DNA of 10,342 bases from Bacillota bacterium (GTDB lineage: Bacteria; Bacillota; Clostridia; Oscillospirales; Acutalibacteraceae), in contig JAEWBE010000047.1 of assembly GCA_023391275.1 (NCBI GenBank), forward strand, positions 1 to 10,342, read 5' to 3'. The translations under genes and the position numbers were made by a program. Every line of letters starts with the position of its first letter. Positions within the stretch are counted from its first letter, which is position 1. Below, in pieces: positions 1 through 6,514 of the stretch. The notes beneath the pieces are model-generated. The model was given only the letters and a program-made list of their open reading frames with translations. It was not told where the DNA came from and made no database searches.

Positions 1-76
1 TTGTAAAGACTGGGCCGCCTGCGTTTATCTTAAATTGTATTTGTGATGAAAAATTTTTCCGGACTGAGAAACAGTT

Positions 77-2377
77 TTAATCAAATTTATTAGAATAGCT
101 GAAGGACATGGCTGCTGCACTTTTAACAGGAGAAGCCGGCTTGGGGTGCCGCGAAACGGCTGAATTTGCCTGGTTTTCATTTTCCCTGAGCTTAAACCGG
201 TTGATCATCTCCTTAAGCAGATCCGCCTGGGAAGAAAGCTCCTCGCTGGCCGCCGCACTTTCCTCCGCAGTTGCGGAATTCACCTGAACTACCTGGGACA
301 CCTGCTCGATGCCCTGATTGACCTGAGAAATTCCGGTGGCCTGTTCATTGGAAGCAGTCGCAATCTCGGCCACTAAGCTGGCCGCCTGATCAACGCCTGT
401 GACAATCTTGACCAGAGCCTGAGCGGTTTCGCTTGCAATCTTTGTACCGGCTTCCGCTTTTTTGATGGAGCCCTCTATCATGGTAGTCGTTTCTTTTGCC
501 GCATTCGCGCTCTTGGCCGCAAGATTACGGACTTCATCCGCCACAACCGCAAATCCTTTCCCGTACTGGCCGGCTCTTGCGGCTTCCACCGCTGCATTCA
601 GCGCAAGGATGTTGGTCTGGAATGCAATATCCTCTATTACCTTAATGACTTTCGATATGTTCGCGGATGCTTCATTGATTTCCGCCATGGAATTCAGCAT
701 CAGTTTCATCTGATTGTTTCCAACATCGGCGTCGCCTTTCGCCTGCATGGCCAGCTCATTGGCCTGAACCGCTCTTACGGAGTTTTGTTTTGTCTGTGTT
801 GCAATATCGGCGATGGATGCGGAAAGCTGTTCAATGGAGCTAGCTTGTTCCGTCGCCCCCTGCGAAAGCGACTGGCTGCTGTCAGACACCTGATTTGATC
901 CGGTAGAAACCTGTTCGGCGGCAATATTGATATTGCTTAGCACATCGCTGATAGCCTCCGAAGTATGTGTCACGGCTGCCTGGATTTTTAAATATTCTCC
1001 TTTATATTCTCCGTTCATATTAAGAGTAAGGTCGCCGTCCGCCATATGCCTTAGAACTTCAGAAATTTCAGCGAACGGGCGCTCGACCGCCTCCATGGTC
1101 TGATTCATCCCATTGATGATTTCCCTGTAACCGCCTTCAAACTTTTCGGAATCTCCCCGGAGACTCAAATTACCTTCCACGCACGCACTGGCAAGCAGAT
1201 TGGCTTCCTGAATTAAATCCCGGATTGTCTGCATCATTGTCATGACTGCGGGCATCAGCCTGTCGTTTTCGGACCGTTTCCCAACGCCCTTAAATTCTTC
1301 CAGCCTGTTGGTATCGCCTTTTGAAACTTTGATCAGCGCATCCAACAAGCTTAACAGCCTGTCGCGCACGCTGTTGATGGAACCGGAAAGCTCCTGATAA
1401 GCCCCTTTGTACTGATCCGACATTGAGATATCCAGATCATTCACGGCAATCCTGCCTAAGGCTCGGATTGTTTCATTCAGCGGCGTTACAATCGCGTCAA
1501 GAGTCGCATTGACTCCGTCGACCACCTCACGATAGCTTCCCTGATGTTTTGAGGCATCCGCACGAATGGAAAGGTTGCCGTCCACTGCCGCCTGTGAAAG
1601 CATATTTGCATCGCTGATCATAAGGCCCAGCGCATCTTTGACTTCCTGCAAAGAGCGGCTGATGCCGATAAAGTCCTGATGGGATTCCTTGGTATGGATG
1701 TCCGCTTCGCCGACATTAAAGTCCAGGTCAAGGTCTCCCCCGGCCAGCTTATGCAGATTTGCAACAATGCGTTTTAATTCCACCGCATTATATTCATTGA
1801 CCCGGATTAGCGAGGTGAGATCCGTAACCACTTCGACAAACCCGACTCGTTCGCCCTGCTCATTCACAAGGTAAGAGGTATCCTGTTTGCAGTGCATGCC
1901 GCACCAGTTGAAATAGCTTTGCCCAACCCCTTTTCTCAGCTGGCTGATACCGCAGTTTTCCGTTTTGCAAATATTCGCCCCGGCGTTATTGCACGCCCTG
2001 CCGTACGCTGTGTCTCTGTCCTTGATTGTTCCCTGGTCAATCATCAGCTTCTCAAAGGCTTTATTTAAAAATGTCCAGTTCATATCATTATCGGTAACGT
2101 GGATTGGAAAATCAACCGCGTCGATAATTGCCTTATACCAGTCTCTTTTCTCTTCCAGTGCTTTGTACCGTGTTTCCGCATTTTTCGCCGTGACCATCGC
2201 ACAGAAAAACGCTAAAGCCAGTACAACAATCAGAATCAGGATGGTCAGGGCAATTCCAAAATTCAGTCCAATCATATTTTGGCACAGAAAAAGAAGAATT
2301 CCTCCTGCGGCAATCGCCAATATGTAAATCGAGAAAATTGCAAGAAGCAGTTTACCGTTAATATTTTCTTTTTTCAT
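77..2377 (-). CDS. Methyl-accepting chemotaxis protein with cytoplasmic Cys-rich PAS sensor and HAMP repeats
   Basis: Chemoreceptor of 766 aa that would control CheA kinase activity at the membrane. Two hydrophobic helices (about residues 9-32 and 39-63) are separated by only a few residues, so there is no extracellular ligand domain and the sensor is cytoplasmic. A PAS-like domain follows (about 75-195), containing five cysteines (C129, C137, C142, C159, C163). Residues about 200-480 hold repeated HAMP-type modules; segments 257-296 and 392-431 are internal repeats. The signalling domain (about 485-730) carries the conserved hairpin tip around 582-620 (IEDIAFQTNILALNAAVEAA). The C-terminus is a Pro/Ser/Ala-rich tail with no NWETF-type CheR/CheB-binding pentapeptide. 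The ATG at 2377 has an AGAGG-type ribosome binding site. No U-tract terminator is visible in bases 1-76. Transcription probably starts at the SigD-like promoter at 2701-2728. The MCP assignment is very secure; the ligand is unknown. Confidence 0.97.
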   Translation of the reverse strand: MKKENINGKLLLAIFSIYILAIAAGGILLFLCQNMIGLNFGIALTILILIVVLALAFFCAMVTAKNAETRYKALEEKRDWYKAIIDAVDFPIHVTDNDMNWTFLNKAFEKLMIDQGTIKDRDTAYGRACNNAGANICKTENCGISQLRKGVGQSYFNWCGMHCKQDTSYLVNEQGERVGFVEVVTDLTSLIRVNEYNAVELKRIVANLHKLAGGDLDLDFNVGEADIHTKESHQDFIGISRSLQEVKDALGLMISDANMLSQAAVDGNLSIRADASKHQGSYREVVDGVNATLDAIVTPLNETIRALGRIAVNDLDISMSDQYKGAYQELSGSINSVRDRLLSLLDALIKVSKGDTNRLEEFKGVGKRSENDRLMPAVMTMMQTIRDLIQEANLLASACVEGNLSLRGDSEKFEGGYREIINGMNQTMEAVERPFAEISEVLRHMADGDLTLNMNGEYKGEYLKIQAAVTHTSEAISDVLSNINIAAEQVSTGSNQVSDSSQSLSQGATEQASSIEQLSASIADIATQTKQNSVRAVQANELAMQAKGDADVGNNQMKLMLNSMAEINEASANISKVIKVIEDIAFQTNILALNAAVEAARAGQYGKGFAVVADEVRNLAAKSANAAKETTTMIEGSIKKAEAGTKIASETAQALVKIVTGVDQAASLVAEIATASNEQATGISQVNQGIEQVSQVVQVNSATAEESAAASEELSSQADLLKEMINRFKLRENENQANSAVSRHPKPASPVKSAAAMSFSYSNKFD

Positions 2378-2551
2378 TATGTTAACCTCTTTTCAATTAA
2401 GCATTCAGCCGCCTATCGACCGGCGGCAATAAAAATCATGTGACATCTTTTCCATATTAATCCCAGGCCATTAAATCGCTTCTTAAAACGCTTTCTGCCG
2501 GATTAAACATTCGGTATGACATACGCATCTCCAATTATGAGCGGCGCCAAA

Positions 2552-2668
2552 CTATTTTCGGACTGTGCCGCTGATTCCGGTAACATAATCAGTTTCGGCT
2601 GCACTGCGTCCCCCTCCGGGAGTGAACCACACTTTTTCACCTTCCGTTTTTTCATATAATTCCCGCAT
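2552..2668 (-). CDS. Small leader ORF, 38 aa, unknown function
   Basis: An ATG at 2668 is preceded by AAAGGAGG (2676-2683 on the plus strand) with a 7-nt spacer, one of the best Shine-Dalgarno sites in the window. The ORF runs 38 codons to TAG at 2552 and encodes a hydrophilic peptide with a central VWFTPGGGRSAAETDY segment and a basic end (VRK). There is no signal peptide, membrane helix or cysteine. It starts about 26 nt after the expected start of a SigD-type transcript and ends 174 nt before the chemoreceptor gene, so it would be the first cistron of that transcript. I do not recognise a family. The last third of the ORF can fold into a hairpin (GCCG/CGGC and CTGATT/AATCAG arms with a 3-nt bulge, 2567-2599). 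It could be a real small protein, a regulatory leader peptide, or a decayed gene start. Confidence 0.5.
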   Translation of the reverse strand: MRELYEKTEGEKVWFTPGGGRSAAETDYVTGISGTVRK

Positions 2669-2675
2669 AGATAAT

Positions 2676-2683
2676 CCTCCTTT
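2676..2683 (-). promoter_or_regulatory. Strong ribosome binding site of the 38-codon small ORF
   Basis: The minus-strand sequence AAAGGAGG lies 7 nt before the ATG at 2668. It is a near-perfect match to the anti-Shine-Dalgarno sequence and is the main reason for taking the 38-codon ORF seriously. Confidence 0.6.
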
Positions 2684-2700
2684 CTCTGCCTGTGTCAAAT

Positions 2701-2728
2701 ATATCGGTAAAGTCCGGCTATTATTTTA
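2701..2728 (-). promoter_or_regulatory. SigD/sigma-28-like flagellar-chemotaxis promoter
   Basis: On the minus strand TAAA (2725-2728) is followed after 16 nt by ACCGATAT (2701-2708). The known SigD/FliA consensus is TAAA, about 15 nt, then GCCGATAT, so the -10 matches at 7 of 8 positions and the -35 fully. Transcription would start near 2694 and read the small ORF and then the chemoreceptor gene, which is the expected regulon for this sigma factor. The spacing is one base longer than the commonest form. The match was found by eye and not scored against background. Confidence 0.65.
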
Positions 2729-3168
2729 GGGATAATTGTCCCCAATCATTTTTCTGTAAATTTGTAATATTTCATAGTTTTTCACCAAAATATTCTTATA
2801 AAGATTTGTAAAACTGTATAATTCCACAAAAAATTAATAATGCAAAACTTTACCTTATTAAAGTGTATTGTAAGAATCAAAACTCCCATAAAATGGATAT
2901 TTGGTAAAAAATTTATTTAAAAAAGATATAAAAACTGATAGTAAAACTTAAAAATATTTTGTTATATAAGCCGGCCTCAAAAAAGTCAGGAAAAATCCCA
3001 CGCTTTTTATGGCTTGTTCATTAATCCATTTTCACAAATTGATGTTTTTTAACATACTTTATACCAACGGCGAACTATTGGATAACGGCGGGAGCGAAAA
3101 TTTACAATCATCTGCCGGGTCCAGATACCGTATTGAAAAAGGATTCGCAGAAAGATGAGGTGATACCG
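2729..3168. other. A+T-rich divergent intergenic region
   Basis: This spacer separates the minus-strand chemotaxis transcript from the plus-strand ABC importer. It is strikingly A+T-rich, especially 2750-2970. It holds a near-palindrome at 2729-2742 and a small inverted repeat (ATGTT-TTTT-AACAT, 3042-3055). A TATAAT at 2817-2822 lacks a good -35, and TTGATG (3039) with TATACC (3060) has only 15 nt between them, so the importer promoter is not identified with confidence. No riboswitch consensus was recognised. Two short ORFs here have no ribosome binding site. Confidence 0.6.
3157..3164 (+). promoter_or_regulatory. Ribosome binding site deciding the ATPase start
   Basis: GAGGTGAT lies 4 nt before the TTG at 3169 (8 nt from its GAGG core). 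The upstream in-frame TTG at 3133 has no purine-rich site before it. This favours 3169 as the start of the ABC ATPase. Confidence 0.6.
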
Positions 3169-3933
3169 TTGGACGTACTCAGAGTACAGGATATAGAAGA
3201 AACCTACCAATCGGAAAACGGTGAAATAACCGCATTGGAGAATATTGGTTTTTCCGTTGAAAAAGGTGAGTTTGTCAGCATTGTCGGGCCAAGCGGCTGC
3301 GGAAAGTCCACCTTGCTTTCTATTATTGCCGGATTGTTGAAGCCAACCGCGGGCGCGGTATTTGTCAATGGAGAAAAAGTGGTTGGGACCTCACCGCACA
3401 TTGGATACATGCTGCAGCGGGATAACCTTCTGGATTGGCGCACAATTTATAAAAACGTGCTGCTTGGTCTGGAAGTGAGGGGCATGATGTCCCCTGAAAA
3501 CAAAGAACGGGCGGTTCAGCTTTTGAAAACCTACGGTTTATATGAATTCAAGGATAAATACCCGGCGCAGTTGTCGGGCGGGATGCGGCAAAGGGTCGCC
3601 CTGATCCGAACCCTGGCAATCAACCCGGATATTTTATTGCTGGATGAAGCTTTTTCCGCATTGGATTACCAAACCAGACTAGCCGTCACCGACGACGTTT
3701 ACCGTATTTTAAAGCAGGAAAAAATCACCATGGTCATGGTTACCCATGATATACCGGAAAGCATCAGCATGGGGAATAAAATTATGATTTTAAGCGCCAG
3801 ACCCGCCAGAATCAAAGAAATGCTTGAAATCGACTTTGAGGACGAAAACCGGACTCCGCTGAGCTGCAGGAACAGCCCGAAGTTCAGGGAATATTTCGAC
3901 CACATCTGGAAAGCGCTGGCGGAAAATGAATAA
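3169..3933 (+). CDS. ABC transporter ATP-binding protein, NitT/TauA/SsuB type
   Basis: This is the cytoplasmic ATPase that powers solute import through the neighbouring permease. Counting from the TTG at 3169 (254 aa): Walker A GPSGCGKST at residues 40-48, Q-loop MLQRDNLLDWRT around 82-92, signature LSGGMRQR at 135-142, Walker B ILLLDEAF at 155-162, D-loop SALD at 163-166, and the switch histidine in VTHD at 193. All catalytic motifs are intact. The Q-loop followed by LLDWRT and the overall size are typical of the SsuB/TauB/nitrate ATPase branch. A longer reading from TTG 3133 adds 12 residues but lacks a ribosome binding site. The stop overlaps the permease start by 8 bases, so the two genes are translationally coupled. 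The substrate cannot be told from the ATPase. Confidence 0.93.
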   Translation: MDVLRVQDIEETYQSENGEITALENIGFSVEKGEFVSIVGPSGCGKSTLLSIIAGLLKPTAGAVFVNGEKVVGTSPHIGYMLQRDNLLDWRTIYKNVLLGLEVRGMMSPENKERAVQLLKTYGLYEFKDKYPAQLSGGMRQRVALIRTLAINPDILLLDEAFSALDYQTRLAVTDDVYRILKQEKITMVMVTHDIPESISMGNKIMILSARPARIKEMLEIDFEDENRTPLSCRNSPKFREYFDHIWKALAENE

Positions 3934-4732
3934 ATTGCAGATTTCTCAAGAAAGAGCAAAATACCTGAAAAAGAAAAAACACAGGAAGCAAATGATCCGT
4001 TTCTGTCAGATCGGCATTCTGGTGGTATTTATCGCAGTGTGGGAGGCCGCCGCACGGCTTGGCCTGATCGACAGTTTTATCCTGAGTCAGCCCTCCCGGA
4101 TTTGGCAGACTTTCCTCAATATGGCGCAAAGCGACCTGTTTATGCACGTGGGTGTGACAGTTTATGAAACGCTTGTGGGCTTTTTGATGGGAGTTGTTTT
4201 TGGCACCCTTTCGGCGGTTGTGCTGTGGTGGAGCAGTTTTATCTCTAAGGTAAGCGAACCGTATCTGGTGGTACTGAACAGTTTGCCGAAAATCGCGCTC
4301 GGCCCTGTCATTATCGTGATTGTCGGCGCAGGGACCAAAGCGATTATTTTTATGGCGCTGGCTATCTCTCTCATTGTCACCGTGCTTGAAATGCTGAACG
4401 GGTTCCGCAATACGGATAAGGAGTATATCCGGATGGCCTCCACATTTGGGGCAACCAAAAGACAGATCTTCATTAAAATTGTTTTTCCGTACAATATTTC
4501 CACCCTCTTTAATTCGCTGAAAATCAATATCGGGCTTTCCCTTGTTGGTGTAATCGCGGGGGAATTTCTTGTGTCAAAAGCCGGGCTGGGCTACCTGATT
4601 GTTTACGGCGGGCAGGTCTTTAAATTGGATTTGGTAATGGCAAGTGTCATTATTCTTTCTGTTGTCGCCGCGCTGATGTATGAAGCGGTTGTGCTGCTGC
4701 AAAAGCTGGTGTTGAAGTGGTACGGCCATTAA
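3926..4732 (+). CDS. ABC transporter permease, NitT/TauA/SsuC type
   Basis: Inner-membrane permease subunit of 268 aa with about six hydrophobic segments, at roughly residues 28-45, 75-102, 115-135, 137-157, 200-220 and 235-258. The basic N-terminus (about 10-25) is cytoplasmic. The ATPase-docking EAA-type loop is visible at about 166-190 (EYIRMASTFGATKRQIFIKI), with the alanine, glycine and following IVFP in the expected order. Its start lies inside the last codons of the ATPase gene (ATG at 3926, ATPase stop at 3933), a typical coupled overlap. The transporter would be a homodimer of this subunit with two ATPases. Length and motifs are normal for the binding-protein-dependent permease family; the substrate is unknown. 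Confidence 0.93.
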   Translation: MNKLQISQERAKYLKKKKHRKQMIRFCQIGILVVFIAVWEAAARLGLIDSFILSQPSRIWQTFLNMAQSDLFMHVGVTVYETLVGFLMGVVFGTLSAVVLWWSSFISKVSEPYLVVLNSLPKIALGPVIIVIVGAGTKAIIFMALAISLIVTVLEMLNGFRNTDKEYIRMASTFGATKRQIFIKIVFPYNISTLFNSLKINIGLSLVGVIAGEFLVSKAGLGYLIVYGGQVFKLDLVMASVIILSVVAALMYEAVVLLQKLVLKWYGH

Positions 4733-4764
4733 AGCGGCGGGCAGAGCGGCAATGAATGAGTTCT

Positions 4765-4788
4765 ATAATCTGATTTCAATCAGATTAT
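4765..4788. promoter_or_regulatory. Perfect 11-bp inverted repeat before the binding-protein gene
   Basis: Arms ATAATCTGATT and AATCAGATTAT are separated by TC. A TATAAT (4764-4769) overlaps the left arm but has no recognisable -35. The repeat lies in the 108-nt gap between permease and binding-protein genes. It could be an operator for an internal promoter or an mRNA hairpin (8-bp stem with a 6-nt loop) that shields the upstream message. There is no U-tract strong enough to call a terminator. Confidence 0.55.
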
Positions 4789-4840
4789 TCAATTTTAAGG
4801 GGGAAATCCCCGAACAGAATTTACGAAAGGGGTAAAGTGT

Positions 4841-5854
4841 ATGAAGAAGGTGTTGAAATTTTCCGCCATTGCCGTTTGCCTGGCAATGCTGCTGACAGTG
4901 TTTGCAGGCTGCGGCAAGAGTGAAACGCAAAGCACGGTAAAAGTGAAAGTATGTGAGGTTACCCATTCCATTTTCTACGCACCGCAGTACGTGGCCATTA
5001 ATCAGGGCTTCTTTAAACAGGAGGGCATTGACATTGAGCTTTCCACTGCGGAGGGAACGGATAAAGTAATGTCGACGGTACTGTCCAATAACGTTGACAT
5101 TGGATTTGCCGGACCGGAGGCCTCCATCTATGTTTACAATGAAGGCAAGGCAGACCACACTCAGATTTTCGCGCTGCTGACTCAGCGTGACGGTTCTTTC
5201 CTGGTGGGACGCAAACCAGACCCAAGTTTTACATGGGATAAAATTCGCAATAAAGTGGTGCTTCCCGGGCGTAAGGGCGGCATACCGTATATGACTTTGC
5301 AGTATGTAATCCGGAAAAACGGCCTTGATCCGCAAAAGGATACAAAATTGGATGACAGCATTCAGTTTGCCCTGATGGCGGCTGCATTTTCCAACGGAAC
5401 CGGGGACTATGTCGCTCTGTTTGAACCAACGGCTTCCATGCTGGAAGCACAGGGCAAGGGATACATTGTTGCTTCCATCGGAAAAGAGAGCGGCGAAATT
5501 TCTTATACCGGATACTTTGCAAAACAAAGTTATATTGAAAAAAATTCCGATCTGATCGCTCGATTTACGCGGGCGGTTTACAAGGGCCAAAAATGGGTTG
5601 CCACGCACAGCGCGGAGGAAATTGCAAAAGCCGTCGCCCCTTCTTTCCCCGACACGGATGTAAAACTGCTTACCACTGTGGCACAGCGCTATAAAGACAT
5701 CGGCGTCTGGAGCCCCGACCCCATTCTGAAGCCCAATGCCCTTTCTCTTTTGCAGGAAGTCATGACGCAGGCCGGCGAATTGAAGCAAACGGTTCCATAC
5801 AATGAACTTGTCAATACTACTTTCGCTGAAAAAGCAATCAAAGAAGTAAAATAA
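4841..5854 (+). CDS. ABC transporter substrate-binding lipoprotein, NMT1/SsuA/TauA-like
   Basis: Extracytoplasmic solute receptor of 337 aa that would deliver ligand to the upstream permease and ATPase. It has a lipoprotein signal peptide: a basic start (MKK), a hydrophobic stretch (about 8-22) and a lipobox VFAGC with the lipidated cysteine at residue 24. The mature part opens with EVTHSIFYAPQYVAINQGFF (39-58), then the EGIDIEL and NNVDIGFAGPEA segments, typical of the NMT1/THI5-like and nitrate/sulfonate/taurine binding-protein superfamily. The length is normal and the ORF is intact. The ribosome binding site GAAAGGGG precedes the ATG. A terminator follows at 5884-5933. The ligand is not predictable: candidates from the superfamily are sulfonates, taurine, nitrate, or thiamine pyrimidine precursors. 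No TPP riboswitch supports the last. Confidence 0.92.
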   Translation: MKKVLKFSAIAVCLAMLLTVFAGCGKSETQSTVKVKVCEVTHSIFYAPQYVAINQGFFKQEGIDIELSTAEGTDKVMSTVLSNNVDIGFAGPEASIYVYNEGKADHTQIFALLTQRDGSFLVGRKPDPSFTWDKIRNKVVLPGRKGGIPYMTLQYVIRKNGLDPQKDTKLDDSIQFALMAAAFSNGTGDYVALFEPTASMLEAQGKGYIVASIGKESGEISYTGYFAKQSYIEKNSDLIARFTRAVYKGQKWVATHSAEEIAKAVAPSFPDTDVKLLTTVAQRYKDIGVWSPDPILKPNALSLLQEVMTQAGELKQTVPYNELVNTTFAEKAIKEVK

Positions 5855-5883
5855 TCAGAGCCGACCGAGGAAAATCCCGATCG

Positions 5884-5933
5884 AAAAACCTCCTGCCGCC
5901 GCCCGTTTTAAGGCCCGCGGCAGGAAGCTTTTT
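5884..5933 (+). terminator. Rho-independent terminator of the ABC importer operon
   Basis: The stem CCTGCCG/CGGCAGG (5892-5898 with 5918-5924) is extended by a few pairs, has a GC-rich 19-nt loop, and is followed by TTTTT at 5929-5933. An A-run at 5884-5888 may let it work in reverse as well. It lies 30 nt after the binding-protein stop. Confidence 0.8.
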
Positions 5934-5946
5934 GTATGCCATAAGG

Positions 5947-5975
5947 TTGCCGTATTGATCAAAATCCTGTATAAT
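5947..5975 (+). promoter_or_regulatory. Sigma-A promoter of the 144-aa unknown gene
   Basis: TTGCCG (5947-5952), 17-bp spacer, perfect TATAAT (5970-5975). Expected start near 5982, leaving a leader of roughly 98 nt before the ATG at 6080. The leader contains a short palindrome (ACTGATTCAGT, 6044-6054). Confidence 0.7.
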
Positions 5976-6079
5976 AGAAATTCGTGTGAATTTTTTGGGA
6001 AACACTGACTAAAATTCAACCGGATAATCTGATGTGTGCGGGGACTGATTCAGTATTTCCTTAGGAAAGGGATTTAGAT

Positions 6080-6514
6080 ATGGCAAAAATTAAAGAAATT
6101 TTCAGTAATGATGATTACTATCCGTTTCTGCTGTTCTGTGAGAGCCACGGCTATGAAGATATGGCGGATTTGGCAAAATGCCAGTTTCAAAAGCTGAGGA
6201 GCGAAGCGGATATTCCCCCTCTGCTGGTAAGTAAGATAAAGATAATATTTGTTTCCTATTGCAGAGCCCACGCCGCTGAATTCACAACAGTGAAGAAATC
6301 GGCAGGAAAGCCGACAAAAAGCGGATTGGCGCAGGAAGAAATTCAAAAAGAACTCGAAACCTATTTTCAGAATAATGCGGACAAGCTGATCCATATTACG
6401 GATATTTCAAAATTTATTGGGAAAAAGATCAAACGCGGTGAACTTCTGAAAATTTTGGAGCAGGCGCCGTGGTGCAAGGCAGTGGACAGCACCACCTTTT
6501 TTTACTCCCACTAA
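6080..6514 (+). CDS. Conserved-looking hypothetical protein, 144 aa
   Basis: Function not recognised. The protein is soluble, charged and mostly helical by eye, with no signal peptide or membrane segment. It seems to have two parts: residues 1-68 (with LLFCESHGYEDMADLAKCQF, then a KIKIIFVSY helix) have the rhythm of a helix-hairpin-helix-like module. A Lys/Ser/Gly linker (72-82) leads to residues 84-144 (LETYFQNNADKLIHITDI through APWCKAVDSTTFFY), which could be a winged-helix-like fold. Both fold guesses are inference. The ATG has GGAAAGGGA upstream, and a good sigma-A promoter lies at 5947-5975. It is monocistronic: the importer terminator lies before it and a gene-free region after it. It could be a small nucleic-acid-binding or regulatory protein. 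The ORF is secure, the function is not. Confidence 0.8.
   Translation: MAKIKEIFSNDDYYPFLLFCESHGYEDMADLAKCQFQKLRSEADIPPLLVSKIKIIFVSYCRAHAAEFTTVKKSAGKPTKSGLAQEEIQKELETYFQNNADKLIHITDISKFIGKKIKRGELLKILEQAPWCKAVDSTTFFYSH

Noticed and set aside
1..76. Terminator or partial gene downstream of the chemoreceptor
   Set aside because: No stable stem followed by a U-run and no coding pattern in the 76 bases; the window simply ends there.
2457..2522. 21-aa ORF between the small ORF and the chemoreceptor
   Set aside because: Only a short GGAG lies upstream and the ORF is too short for any coding signal; kept as a note in the small-ORF finding, not as a gene.
2552..2690. c-di-GMP (GEMM-I) riboswitch on the minus strand before the chemoreceptor
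   Set aside because: GACGCA and GUUACCG fragments are present, but the GGCAAACC receptor, the tetraloop hairpin and the right spacing are missing. A translated small ORF with a strong ribosome binding site explains the region better.
3060..3125. TPP riboswitch before the importer (GGATAACGGC-like stretch)
   Set aside because: It resembles only part of the 3' half of the THI element; the CUGAGA motif and pairing stems are absent.
3009..3158. Possible 49-aa ORF overlapping the ATPase start region
   Set aside because: No Shine-Dalgarno at useful spacing, the composition is random, and it overlaps the site used to start the ATPase.
4752..4835. 27-aa ORF spanning the inverted repeat before the binding-protein gene
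   Set aside because: Poor ribosome binding site; the perfect inverted repeat better explains the sequence. It could still be a leader peptide ending 5 nt before the next start, but I cannot support it.
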